Shown here in pieces: positions 17,245 to 25,758 of a stretch of 64,000 bases of DNA. A program made the translations under genes and the position numbers. The notes below the pieces were generated by a model, which worked only from the letters and a program-made list of their open reading frames with translations, was not told the DNA's origin and made no database searches. The number at the start of each line of letters is the position of its first letter. The stretch's first letter is position 1. Source of the DNA: Verrucomicrobia bacterium LW23. Its GTDB lineage: Bacteria; Verrucomicrobiota; Verrucomicrobiia; Methylacidiphilales; UBA1321. The stretch covers positions 80,545-144,544 of the forward strand of contig QAZA01000023.1 of NCBI GenBank assembly GCA_003054695.1, written 5' to 3'.

Positions 17245-17955
17245 ATGGATATCCAGGAACTCGTTTTTCCCCACAGCAAGGCATGGCTAACGGCCATGGT
17301 GGCGGACTTCAATATCATTGTGCGCTCCGCCATTGCCGAGCGCGGGGCGGCGCATGTGGCCCTGAGCGGCGGCAACACGCCCAAGGCGTTTTACGAGGCG
17401 CTTAACGGCATCGACTCCCTGCCCTGGGAGCAGATCGGCTGGTGGCTGGGCGACGAACGCACGGTGCCCGTCACCAACGACAGCAGCAACGAGAAGATGG
17501 TGCGCGCCACGCTGGGCAAAAACCGGCCGGAGTTTGACGCCAACTTTATCTCCTGGCACCTGGCGCCCGATTACGTCTCCTGCGCGGAGTGGTTTGGCGA
17601 GCAGCTTGTCGACAAACTCGGCACCCCGCCCACCTTCGACCTCGTCCTGCTGGGCATGGGCGGCGACGGCCACACGGCCTCGCTCTTCCCCGGCACCACC
17701 GCGCTGAATGTGCGCGACAAGTTTGCCGTGCTGACCGACGTGCCGCAGCTGGACACGCGTCGCTTTACTGTAACATACCCCGTGCTGGATGCGGCGCGCG
17801 AAATCTGGTTTCTTGTGCAGGGGGACGACAAGCGGCCGATGCTGGACCGGTTGCTGTCGCGCGATGCCACCATCCCCAGCGCGTGCATCAACAACCCCAA
17901 CCAGCGCGTCTACTTTGCCAAATCGGTGCCCATTACCGGCGCCGCCACGGCATAG
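17245..17955 (+). CDS. pgl: 6-phosphogluconolactonase
   Basis: Hydrolyses 6-phosphogluconolactone in the oxidative pentose phosphate pathway. The 236-residue protein has the family motifs ALSGGNTPKAFYEAL, WWLGDERTVP, NEKMVRATL and LVLLGMGGDGHTASLFPGT with the catalytic His, a typical Pgl (DevB type, NagB-like fold). No zwf or gnd is adjacent. Start ATG 17245 fits the family. Confidence 0.95.
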   Translation: MDIQELVFPHSKAWLTAMVADFNIIVRSAIAERGAAHVALSGGNTPKAFYEALNGIDSLPWEQIGWWLGDERTVPVTNDSSNEKMVRATLGKNRPEFDANFISWHLAPDYVSCAEWFGEQLVDKLGTPPTFDLVLLGMGGDGHTASLFPGTTALNVRDKFAVLTDVPQLDTRRFTVTYPVLDAAREIWFLVQGDDKRPMLDRLLSRDATIPSACINNPNQRVYFAKSVPITGAATA

Positions 17956-18088
17956 CGCCCTGCGGCAAGCGGAAAGCAGCGGGTGCGCGCGCGCAGCATT
18001 ACGGTAATGTAACGGGGGGGCGGAGTCACACCACACCCGCCCGCTCCCCCACGTTAGGTGACGCATGACAGTCAACCGGAGCCCAATC

Positions 18089-18658
18089 ATGGAAAACAAG
18101 CCTGATTCCCCCGCACTTACTGATTCGCCCGTGCCCGTGCCCGTGCCCGCGCCCAGCGCCCCAGCCGCCGACGCGGCTGCCTCCGCCGAAAGCAAGCACG
18201 CCTTCCAGCACACCTGCATGGGCGGCGCCACGTTTCGCGACGTGGGGCTGAACGATGCCGTGTTTCATGACGTGGGCCTGAACAACGCGCGCCTGGATGA
18301 CGTGGGGATGCGCGACGCCGTCATCCACTTCTCGGATCTCTCCGGCACCCTGTTTGACGACGCGTGCCTGCAGGGCGCCACGTTCAGCAACGTCAACATG
18401 CAGGGCGTCAAGTTCAACGACATCAACCTCAGCGGCGCCTCGTTCATCAACATCAACCTCTCCGGCGCCTCGCTTAGCGATATCAACCTCTCCGGCGTCG
18501 CCATTACCGACGCGTGCCTGGAGGGGATGACGATCAACGGCATCCTGGTAACGGATTTGCTGAAGGCGCACAAAGCGGCGGCATCGGCGCAGGGGACTCC
18601 CCCGCCAGCCGGCACGGACGCCGCGCCCGGGCCCGGGGCTGTATCCCCTGCCGCGTGA
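18089..18658 (+). CDS. Pentapeptide-repeat protein
   Basis: A 189-residue protein with a right-handed quadrilateral helix of pentapeptides from ~45 to ~150, such as GATFRDVGLNDAVF, NLSGASF and NLSGASLSDINLSGV. The N-terminus carries PVPVPVPAPSAPAA and the C-terminus a Pro/Ala/Gly tail, both likely flexible. Such proteins can mimic DNA or scaffold membranes; the role here is unknown. I chose ATG 18089 because a cggag ribosome-binding sequence lies eight bases upstream; ATG 18065 would add eight residues. Confidence 0.88.
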   Translation: MENKPDSPALTDSPVPVPVPAPSAPAADAAASAESKHAFQHTCMGGATFRDVGLNDAVFHDVGLNNARLDDVGMRDAVIHFSDLSGTLFDDACLQGATFSNVNMQGVKFNDINLSGASFININLSGASLSDINLSGVAITDACLEGMTINGILVTDLLKAHKAAASAQGTPPPAGTDAAPGPGAVSPAA

Positions 18659-18796
18659 CGGGCAGCCCCTTGCCTGCGGCCTGGCCCGGGTGTACGTTGA
18701 TGATGGGCGAAAGCCGGGTGGCTCCCGGCCTCTGACCAGGGCATCTGGAATGCACGCCTTCCCCGCCCGTCCGTCAACCCCTTGCAGGTAACGCGT

Positions 18797-19120
18797 ATGT
18801 CCCTCAACGACATCAGCAAAGACTCGCACGGCACCACATTGCCCGGGCCGCTCTACGCCACCGGGGCCGTTCTGATCGGTGCTCCGCTGTTTGCCGCCAT
18901 CCAGCTCACATCGGGGCCGGTCGCCGCCATCTCCAGCGCTTCGGTGCTTCTGCTGGGCATCGGCGCGTACTATGGTATTCAGAAGCCCCACAACGCGCTG
19001 CTCGCCGCCGCCTGCTGGATCGGCATCTGGTTCCTGGCCTTTCTGGGCGGCATGCTGGTGGCCTGGACGATAACCGAAGCGTCCGCCGTCGCCGGCGCGC
19101 CGGTGATACCCGGGAGGTAA
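18797..19120 (+). CDS. Small integral membrane protein
   Basis: A 107-residue protein of unknown function with three predicted membrane segments: YATGAVLIGAPLFAAIQL, AAISSASVLLLGIGAYYGI and the long stretch LAAACWIGIWFLAFLGGMLV. The N-terminus is polar. ATG 18797 is chosen over TTG 18782. It follows the pentapeptide-repeat gene by ~140 bases in the same direction, with no obvious terminator between, so co-transcription is possible. Confidence 0.7.
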   Translation: MSLNDISKDSHGTTLPGPLYATGAVLIGAPLFAAIQLTSGPVAAISSASVLLLGIGAYYGIQKPHNALLAAACWIGIWFLAFLGGMLVAWTITEASAVAGAPVIPGR

Positions 19121-19235
19121 CCCGAATACTTTAGGTGGGAGGGCCCCAGCCGCCCGATCCGACTTCAAAGCCATGAATTTCTCGGTCACGCCCCTCGTCT
19201 CCGAAGTCTGAAAGAAGTGTATGTTCGCTCGCAGA

Positions 19236-20513
19236 TTACATTCGAATCACCGGCCGCGGTGCCAGAATCTGCCTCGCGGCGGTTGACGTTTCGCCCCTCA
19301 ACCGTTTGCGGACTACGGCTAGCGCACTTTCCACCATCTCGTCCCATGGTATCGCAATGGTGGTAAGGCATAGCTCTTCCGCTACCGGGGCGTCGTCGAA
19401 ACCGATCAGATAAGGGCAACGCTGAGCCGTGGCGGCGCAGTAGCGAAGAATACCTTCAGCGAGACGGTCGTTGCAGCAGAAGATAGCGGAGTGATTCCCA
19501 GAGACGAGTAGTGGTGCGGCGCGGAGGCCGTCTTCCAGGAACCAGCCGTCAGCCCAAACCTCGTGGGACTCGGGGAGCAGTGACATGAAGCCTTCCACGC
19601 GTCTGATGCTGCGATAGTCTTTTCGCGGGCCGGCCAATACCGCAGTTCTGGATGTGTGCCCACGCATCCGCATGATTTCCGCGGCGCATAGCCCACCGGA
19701 GAAATCATCGGTCGAGATTGAGTCTACAAAAGTTCCGGCGAGGCCGGATGGGCCGAGATCATGGAGAAGCAGTGCGTATTCGGGGAGTGTCTGAGTCGTG
19801 GCGGCAACTGCTGCAATCTCAGCAGCATTTGGGCCATAACCTGCGTCACGCTCCTGGGCGCTAGTCCGCCCCCTGGACTGCATTCCATGCCGTACGCCTT
19901 GGTGTTCGCGTTGGTGTACGGCCTGCATCCCTGCGCTTCCGTCGCTCTGGTCCTCGTCTCTAATCCCAGCCGTGGCTCTGCCTGCTGAAAAGAGCGACAG
20001 CGCTTCGCGGCATTCCCACATCACCGGGTAGAGCCTGGCGGCGGTGGCGGGAGCGCTTCCGGGACGGCTTTCTTTGGCTCTCTCGGTTGCTTGTGTGCCC
20101 GCACCCAGCGGCGATTCCGTACTCCTGTGGTGTACTCCATTTCCCTCTCTTTCCCCTGCAAATGCCGTTTCGAACCAAATACCTTCTTCAGTTAGCCGCG
20201 CCTGAAGTTGCGCCAGCAGCCTCGCGCCAAAACTTCCTTCCCGCCGCGCTCGCTCGTGAAACAAAAGTCGCACGCCTTCCAGCTTGATTCGCTGCCCCGC
20301 TATATAGGTGCCGGAGCAAGGGCGACGCTCTATCCACCCTTCCTGGCAAAGCTCGGCAATAAGGCGGTGAGCCGTCTGGTAGCTGACTTCAAACCGCTCA
20401 GTTATCGCACGAATCGATAAGAAGCGGTCACCCGGGCGGAAGAAACCTTCCTGGATTCTCCTGAGAAGTTTGTGTTTGAGCTCAATGACTTTGTCGCTTC
20501 GGGTGCGTGGCAT
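19236..20513 (-). CDS. GntR/LacI-type regulator, divergent from catabolic operon
   Basis: A 425-residue regulator. Residues 1-75 are a GntR winged helix (KHKLLRRIQEGFFRPGDRFL, RFEVSYQTAHRLIAELCQEG). The rest is a LacI-like sensor: VRLLFHERARREGSFGARLL at its start and IFCCNDRLAEGILRYC, YLIGFDD and LCLTTIAIPWDEMVESAL near its end. Between ~115 and ~235 is an unusual insert with repeated GIRDEDQ, HQREHQGVRHG and QERDAGYGP character that does not look like a sensor domain. It is transcribed away from the operon starting near 20616, with ~100 bases between, so it probably controls that operon and itself. Confidence 0.88.
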   Translation of the reverse strand: MPRTRSDKVIELKHKLLRRIQEGFFRPGDRFLSIRAITERFEVSYQTAHRLIAELCQEGWIERRPCSGTYIAGQRIKLEGVRLLFHERARREGSFGARLLAQLQARLTEEGIWFETAFAGEREGNGVHHRSTESPLGAGTQATERAKESRPGSAPATAARLYPVMWECREALSLFSAGRATAGIRDEDQSDGSAGMQAVHQREHQGVRHGMQSRGRTSAQERDAGYGPNAAEIAAVAATTQTLPEYALLLHDLGPSGLAGTFVDSISTDDFSGGLCAAEIMRMRGHTSRTAVLAGPRKDYRSIRRVEGFMSLLPESHEVWADGWFLEDGLRAAPLLVSGNHSAIFCCNDRLAEGILRYCAATAQRCPYLIGFDDAPVAEELCLTTIAIPWDEMVESALAVVRKRLRGETSTAARQILAPRPVIRM

Positions 20514-20615
20514 GTACCCAGGAATATAATCATATCAGTTTTCTTGCAATCCGATACTTTATCATTGCCGCTAACACCGATCTCGGAAATAATTCATCGC
20601 ATCGTGATTGCCACT
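20514..20615. promoter_or_regulatory. Divergent promoter/operator region of the catabolic operon
   Basis: About 100 AT-rich bases between the regulator start and the SDR start, with gatactttatcat and aatataatcatatc as possible -10 or operator elements. No clean palindrome stands out. By position it should contain both promoters and the regulator's binding site. Confidence 0.4.
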
Positions 20616-21482
20616 GTGCCTACCCAGATTGCCGCGCACGCCAAGGTCTCGCCCATTCAGGACAAGGTCATTGTCGTTATTGGCGGCACCACAGGTCTGG
20701 GCTTTTCAGCCGCCCGTGCGTTCGTCAATGCGGGCTCCTCAGTAGTTGTGGTGGGGCTGGATGACAGCAGCACCAGCGAAGCGCTTTCCTTGCTCCAGGC
20801 ACCAGGCTCGTGCCATGAGGGCCAGATCGGCGGGACTAAGGCACGGGTCCGGGGCCTTACCGGCAACGCAACCTTTCCGGAGACTGCCCGCCGGGCTATC
20901 GCAGAAGCCGTAAACACCTTTGGCCGGCTGGACGGGCTATATCACGTGGCGGGCGGCAGCGGACGGCTCATGGGGGATGGGCCGCTTGGCGACATCACTG
21001 ACGAAGGCTGGGACGCTACTTTGGAGCTCAACCTTACCTCACTCTTTTACTCGAACCGCGCGGCGGTCCGACAGTTTTTGGACCAGGGCGGCGGCGGCAG
21101 CATCCTTAATTTAGGGAGCGTGCTGGGGTGGTCGCCGGCACCTCGTTACTTCGGCACACATGCCTACGCGGCGGCGAAAGCGGCGGTGGTGGGGTTGACA
21201 AAATCGGCTGCCGCCTATTATGCATCCAGCGGCATCCGCTTCAATGTGCTTGCGCCGGCTCTTGTCGAGACTCCCATGTCCCGTCGCGCCGTGGCAGACA
21301 AGGCGATCATGTCCTATGTGCGCCGCAAGCAGCCCCTGGACGGCGGCCGCATTGGCCAGCCTTCCGATCTCGACGCGGCTGCAGTGTATTTCATGAGCGA
21401 CGGCTCCAGATTCACTACAGGCCAGGTTCTTTCCATTGATGGTGGTTGGAGCATTTGCGAAGGCGCACTGGAGGAGGCATGA
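20616..21482 (+). CDS. Short-chain dehydrogenase/reductase
   Basis: NAD(P)-dependent classical SDR of about 288 residues. Cofactor motif GGTTGLGFSAARAF, a YHVAGG region in place of NNAG, catalytic Ser in LNLGSVLGWS, and the Tyr/Lys pair in AYAAAKAAVVGLTKSAA. The C-terminus QVLSIDGGWS is typical. It probably oxidises a hydroxyl of a sugar or cyclitol. I take GTG 20616 as start; GTG 20604 is equally possible, and longer frames run into the regulator. Its stop overlaps the next start (ATGA). First gene of the operon. Confidence 0.88.
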   Translation: MPTQIAAHAKVSPIQDKVIVVIGGTTGLGFSAARAFVNAGSSVVVVGLDDSSTSEALSLLQAPGSCHEGQIGGTKARVRGLTGNATFPETARRAIAEAVNTFGRLDGLYHVAGGSGRLMGDGPLGDITDEGWDATLELNLTSLFYSNRAAVRQFLDQGGGGSILNLGSVLGWSPAPRYFGTHAYAAAKAAVVGLTKSAAAYYASSGIRFNVLAPALVETPMSRRAVADKAIMSYVRRKQPLDGGRIGQPSDLDAAAVYFMSDGSRFTTGQVLSIDGGWSICEGALEEA

Positions 21483-22381
21483 TCGAGCCTGCCTGCGCGA
21501 TGCTGGGAATCGACCTGGGCGGAACCAACATCAAAGCCGTCTGGACGGACGCCGAAGGTAACGTCGTGCGCCGAGAGACTCGCCACACTGGCGATTGTGA
21601 TGGCACGGCCGTGTGGATGGATGAAATCTGGGCTTTATCACAGAGCAGCGCGCCCCGCATAGGCATCGCCGCCCCGGGCCTTGCAACCAAGGACGGTCGC
21701 GCCATAGCCTTTATGCCTGGCCGCCTGAGGGGGCTGGAGGGCTTGGACTGGAGCGCATACCTCGGCCGCAAAGCCTCTGTACTCAACGACGCCCATGCCG
21801 CGCTGCTGGGAGAAGTATGGCAAGGCGCGGCGCGTGGCAGATGTCACGTGGTTATGCTGACCTTGGGTACCGGAGTTGGCGGTGCGGTGCTGATTAACGG
21901 CCGCCTTCTGCGCGGCGCGATCGGGCGGGCCGGCCACCTGGGCCACATCAGTCTCAACGCCGCCGGTGCACCTGATATCACAGGAACGCCTGGCAGCCTG
22001 GAAGACGCCATTGGAGAGTGCACTGTACAGCGCCGCACCGGCTTTGCCTCCACCAAAGAGCTCGTCCAGGCAGTGCGCGCCGGGTCCTCCGAAGCACATC
22101 GTGACTGGAATGAATCCGTCCAGGTTCTCGCCGCCGCAATCACATCGCTCATCAACGCGTTTGATCCCGAGGTAGTGCTTCTCGGCGGCGGCATCACCGC
22201 AGCCGGAGAAGCCCTCTTTTCACCACTCCACGCCCATCTGGACTCAATGGAATGGCGCCCAGCAGGCCACCGCGTTCCTGTGGTACGGGCGCAGCTCGGA
22301 GAGTGGGCGGGTGCATATGGCGCTGCATTCCACGGCGCCGAATCCGATTTGCTTGGCCACAACGCATCTCCCCAGGCCTGA
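21479..22381 (+). CDS. ROK-family kinase lacking the zinc-cysteine motif
   Basis: A 300-residue sugar or amino-sugar kinase-like protein. ATP motif GIDLGGTNIKAVWTD, the catalytic Asp in LNDAHAALLGE and phosphate motif LTLGTGVGGAVLINGRL are present. The ROK signature is altered: where most members have a GxCGxxGCLE zinc site, this one reads GAPDITGTPGSLEDA with no cysteine, and AGHLGH replaces AGELGH. The kinase fold is intact but substrate recognition is probably changed. ATG 21479 has a ggagga ribosome-binding site and overlaps the SDR stop by four bases. Confidence 0.88.
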   Translation: MIEPACAMLGIDLGGTNIKAVWTDAEGNVVRRETRHTGDCDGTAVWMDEIWALSQSSAPRIGIAAPGLATKDGRAIAFMPGRLRGLEGLDWSAYLGRKASVLNDAHAALLGEVWQGAARGRCHVVMLTLGTGVGGAVLINGRLLRGAIGRAGHLGHISLNAAGAPDITGTPGSLEDAIGECTVQRRTGFASTKELVQAVRAGSSEAHRDWNESVQVLAAAITSLINAFDPEVVLLGGGITAAGEALFSPLHAHLDSMEWRPAGHRVPVVRAQLGEWAGAYGAAFHGAESDLLGHNASPQA

Positions 22382-22471
22382 ATCCGTGACCATAGCGACG
22401 GTTTTGCTCGACTGACGCGCTTGATCTCCCATGCCTTGCGCCTGTTTTTCCCGTCCCCTCCATATCTTCTC

Positions 22472-23365
22472 ATGCCTTCCGTCTCCCTTATGCACACATC
22501 ACTCGCCACTCCCGACACAAGTGTGTCGCCCGCACCACCGGACGCAAACGAGATCTCCTCCGCTCTGTCGCCCACTGAGGACTATCTCCAAAAGTGCGGA
22601 GCCATCGTGGGCTGCGTATCCCGGCAGTCCGCCGCCATCGTCCAGGCTGCGGACTGGTTCACAGAAACCATTCTTGCCGGACGAATGGTGCATGTGTTTG
22701 GATCAGGCCACAGCCGCATTATGGTAGAGGAAATGTGGCCCCGCTACGGGTCGTTCCCCGGGTTTAACCCCATTGTTGAGCTTTCGCTTACGTTTCATCA
22801 CCCCGTGGTGGGCGCCAATGGGCAGAGACAGGCTATGTTCCTGGAGAACGTCAGTGGCCTTGCAGCGCGCATCCTACGCAATTTCGATCTCTCCCCGCAG
22901 GACTCCGCTCTTGTTATCTCGTCCAGCGGCTGCAATATCGTGCCCATCGAGATGGCGGAAGAATTCCAGAAGCGAGGCGTCCGCGTGGTGTCGATCGTCA
23001 GCCGCACGCACTCCGAAGCCAGCGCCGCCAGACGCGCCGATGGGAAGAAATTGCAGGACTTCTCCGATCTGGTGCTGGATACCGGCGCGCCGGTGGGCGA
23101 CGCCATGGTACGCATTGCGGGGCTGGACACGCCCGTTGCCCCCGGCTCCACCATCGGCGGCTGCCTGCTCGTCAACGCGATGAAAGCCGAGGTCGCTCAG
23201 CGGCTCACGCTCGCGGGGAGTCCGCCAAAGGTTCTCAGTGCGGCAGCAGTAGTGGGCCCGCAGGTTGCCTCGGATCTTTTCGAGGCGGCCTATGATGAGC
23301 ACGGGCGGCGACTGGCTCGCCTTTACGCCAACCTGGGGGCATCCACATGTTCAATTTCCTGCTAA
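22472..23365 (+). CDS. SIS-domain protein (UPF0309-like)
   Basis: About 297 residues, with a sugar-isomerase (SIS) domain. Hallmarks: AAIVQAADWFTETILAGRMV, HVFGSGHSRIMVEEMWPRYG and LVISSSGCNIVPIEMAEEF. The HVFGSGHS segment and length resemble UPF0309 proteins. SIS proteins bind or isomerise phosphosugars. A ~50-residue low-complexity N-terminus (Ser/Pro/Ala-rich) precedes the domain; ATG 22472 is chosen, with ATG 22490 as alternative. The 3' end overlaps the next gene by 19 bases. Confidence 0.85.
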   Translation: MPSVSLMHTSLATPDTSVSPAPPDANEISSALSPTEDYLQKCGAIVGCVSRQSAAIVQAADWFTETILAGRMVHVFGSGHSRIMVEEMWPRYGSFPGFNPIVELSLTFHHPVVGANGQRQAMFLENVSGLAARILRNFDLSPQDSALVISSSGCNIVPIEMAEEFQKRGVRVVSIVSRTHSEASAARRADGKKLQDFSDLVLDTGAPVGDAMVRIAGLDTPVAPGSTIGGCLLVNAMKAEVAQRLTLAGSPPKVLSAAAVVGPQVASDLFEAAYDEHGRRLARLYANLGASTCSISC

Positions 23366-24768
23366 AGGACAAAATCCCGCTTCTGGTGGAGGCCGATGTG
23401 CTGGTAGTCGGTGCCGGATCCGCGGGCTGCTGCGCCGCACTTGCTGCTGCCGAGGGCGGCACGCGCAGCGTAGTGCTTGTGGAGCGCTATGGCTTTGCCG
23501 GCGGCACCTCCACGCAAATGCTGGATACCTTCTATGGCTTCTTCACGCCCGGAGAAGCTCCCCGCAAAGTGGTCGGTGGAATTCCCGACCGCGTTGTGGA
23601 CCGACTTGACTCGGCGGGCGAGATCTTTCTGCGGCCCAACACTTATGGCGCCGGTACTGGCGTAAACTACAATCCGGAGCGCCTGAAGCTCGTGTGGGAC
23701 GAGATGCTGGACGAAGCGGGCGTGCGCCTGCTGCTTCACGCCACTCTCGTGGATGTGGAGGCTGCGCAGGACGGAATACTCCGCGCCGCCATTCTGTGGA
23801 CAAAGCGGGGCTTCTTCCGCATTGCCGCCCGGCGCTTTGTCGATTGCAGCGGCGATGCGGACCTCTGTCACCTGGCCGGGATCGCCTGCGAAAAAGCCGG
23901 CGACCTTGAACCCGCCCAGACGCTAACCACGACCTTCCGCATGAGCAACGTGGCGCTGGACGTCTACGAGAAAACCGGCGGCAAAAAGATGCTGGCAAAG
24001 CGCATGGCCCAGGCCGTGGACTCCGGCACGCACCCGCTGCCGCGCAAATCCGGCAGTCTTCATCGGATGAACGCGACGGCCTGTATCTCGACCGTGGCAG
24101 TGCGGGTTGCCAATGTGGATGCGACCGACTTTGAGCAGCTTACCGCAGCGGAGAAAGAGGGGCGCCGCCAGGCGTTCCTCTACGAGCGTTTTTTTCGCGA
24201 ATGCGTGCCGGGCTTTGAAGAATCGAATATCATCGGTCTCTCCCACCACATCGGCGTGCGCGAAACGCGGCGCGTATACGGTGAGTACCGTCTTACAAAG
24301 CAAGACTGCCTGGGGGTCGCTCGCTTTGACGACAAAGTGCTTCTCTGCGGTGCGCCGATTGAGGATCACCGCGCGGCACCCGACGGCATGAGCGAGGAAA
24401 CTGTGTGGGCCTACGTGCCGGACGGCAATGTGTACGACGTGCCCTACCGCACTCTCGTCCCCAAAGGGCGAGATGAGCTGTGGGTGGCCGGTCGATGCTT
24501 CAGCGCCACCCACGATGCCCATGCCTCCTGCCGCTCCATGGCGCAGACAATGGCGATGGGCCAGGCCGCAGGGCTTGCAGCCGCGCTCTCCCTCGAGGAG
24601 GACACCGGTGCCCGGGGCATTTCCATTCGCTCGCTGCAGGAGCGTCTGCTGTCCCTTGGAGCGATTCTGGAGATGCCGGACGCAGTAGCCGATACATCTT
24701 CTGCGGGATGGAAACGCCGGACCGGCGCAGTTGCTCCGGGAGTAACGGGATGGGAGCGCGTGTCATGA
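23347..24768 (+). CDS. FAD-dependent oxidoreductase (PF12831 type)
   Basis: A 473-residue flavoprotein with an N-terminal Rossmann motif VLVVGAGSAGCCAALAAAEG, then YGFAGGTSTQMLDTFYGFF, RRFVDCSGDADLCHLAG and the C-terminal FAD segment ELWVAGRCFSATHDAHASCR. This is the FAD_oxidored family often found in Armatimonadota and Planctomycetota near sugar genes; the reaction is not well known. No Tat or Sec signal, so it is cytoplasmic. Overlaps both neighbours (19 bases upstream, 4 downstream), indicating tight translational coupling. Confidence 0.9.
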   Translation: MFNFLLKDKIPLLVEADVLVVGAGSAGCCAALAAAEGGTRSVVLVERYGFAGGTSTQMLDTFYGFFTPGEAPRKVVGGIPDRVVDRLDSAGEIFLRPNTYGAGTGVNYNPERLKLVWDEMLDEAGVRLLLHATLVDVEAAQDGILRAAILWTKRGFFRIAARRFVDCSGDADLCHLAGIACEKAGDLEPAQTLTTTFRMSNVALDVYEKTGGKKMLAKRMAQAVDSGTHPLPRKSGSLHRMNATACISTVAVRVANVDATDFEQLTAAEKEGRRQAFLYERFFRECVPGFEESNIIGLSHHIGVRETRRVYGEYRLTKQDCLGVARFDDKVLLCGAPIEDHRAAPDGMSEETVWAYVPDGNVYDVPYRTLVPKGRDELWVAGRCFSATHDAHASCRSMAQTMAMGQAAGLAAALSLEEDTGARGISIRSLQERLLSLGAILEMPDAVADTSSAGWKRRTGAVAPGVTGWERVS

Positions 24769-25736
24769 GCTTTATTCGCACCGTACTGGGCGATATCGCC
24801 CCGGAAACGCTCGGGGTGTGCTATGCGCACGAGCATATCATTATAGACCCGGGCCACATGACAGAGCGTTTCCCCGAGTTCCTGATTGACTCCGTAGACC
24901 TTGCAGCCGAGGAACTTGCACGGTTCAGGCAGGATGGCGGCAGCGCAATGATCGACTCGATGCCCACGGGCGGCCGGAACGCCGGAAAGCTGGCAGAGGT
25001 ATCGCGCCGCACCGGTGTGCATATCGTCTCCCCCACCGGCCTGCATCTTCAGAAGTATTACCCCGCCGATCACTGGAGCGGAAGCAAGTCCGTCGTCTGC
25101 CTGGCGGACTACTTTATGCGCGAGATTACTTTTGCCATCAACGATGCTGAGAACGGAGCAGTGCGGAAGCCAGCCAATGAGGCGGCAAACGCATCGCCCG
25201 GCCCATCGCCCCGCGCAGGGCTCATCAAGATCGCTTCCGGCCTCAATCGGCTATCCGAGCAAGAGAAGCATGTCTTCGCCGCCGCCGCCGCGGCCCACCG
25301 CAACACCGGCTGCCCCATCCTCACCCATACAGAGCAGGGGACAGCGGCGCTTGAGCAGATTAAGCTGCTGGCGCTCCTGGGAGTGGATCTGCGACACGTT
25401 GTTCTCTCTCACACGGACCGCAAGCCAGACCTCTCGTATCACCGCGAGATTTTGCGGACAGGAGTACGTGTGGAGTTTGACAGCGCATTCCGCTGGAAGG
25501 AAGTCAATCCCACCCGCGACCTGGTGCTGGCTCTGGCACCAGAGTTTCCCTCGCAAATCATGCTGGGCATGGACGCCGCACGCCGCACGTACTGGCGCAG
25601 CTACGGCGGCTCGCCCGGCCTCAGTTTTCTGCTCACCGACTTCCGCCGGCAGTTGCTGGAGGGGGGATTGAGGGAAGAGCTGTGGGAGCGCATCATGGTA
25701 GCCAATCCCGCCGAGGCGTTTGCCTTCGCGGGGTAA
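24765..25736 (+). CDS. Phosphotriesterase-family metal hydrolase
   Basis: A 323-residue TIM-barrel hydrolase of the PTE/PHP family. Metal ligands are recognisable: HEH in CYAHEHIIID, the carbamylated Lys in GLIKIASG, His in ILTHTEQG, His in VLSHTDRKPD and Asp in LGMDAARRTYW. Members hydrolyse phosphotriesters or lactones; next to sugar dehydrogenases a lactonase role is the most natural inference. ATG 24765 overlaps the preceding stop (ATGA). Confidence 0.88.
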   Translation: MSFIRTVLGDIAPETLGVCYAHEHIIIDPGHMTERFPEFLIDSVDLAAEELARFRQDGGSAMIDSMPTGGRNAGKLAEVSRRTGVHIVSPTGLHLQKYYPADHWSGSKSVVCLADYFMREITFAINDAENGAVRKPANEAANASPGPSPRAGLIKIASGLNRLSEQEKHVFAAAAAAHRNTGCPILTHTEQGTAALEQIKLLALLGVDLRHVVLSHTDRKPDLSYHREILRTGVRVEFDSAFRWKEVNPTRDLVLALAPEFPSQIMLGMDAARRTYWRSYGGSPGLSFLLTDFRRQLLEGGLREELWERIMVANPAEAFAFAG

Positions 25737-25758
25737 AGGTTTATCTCCTGAGTTCTTT

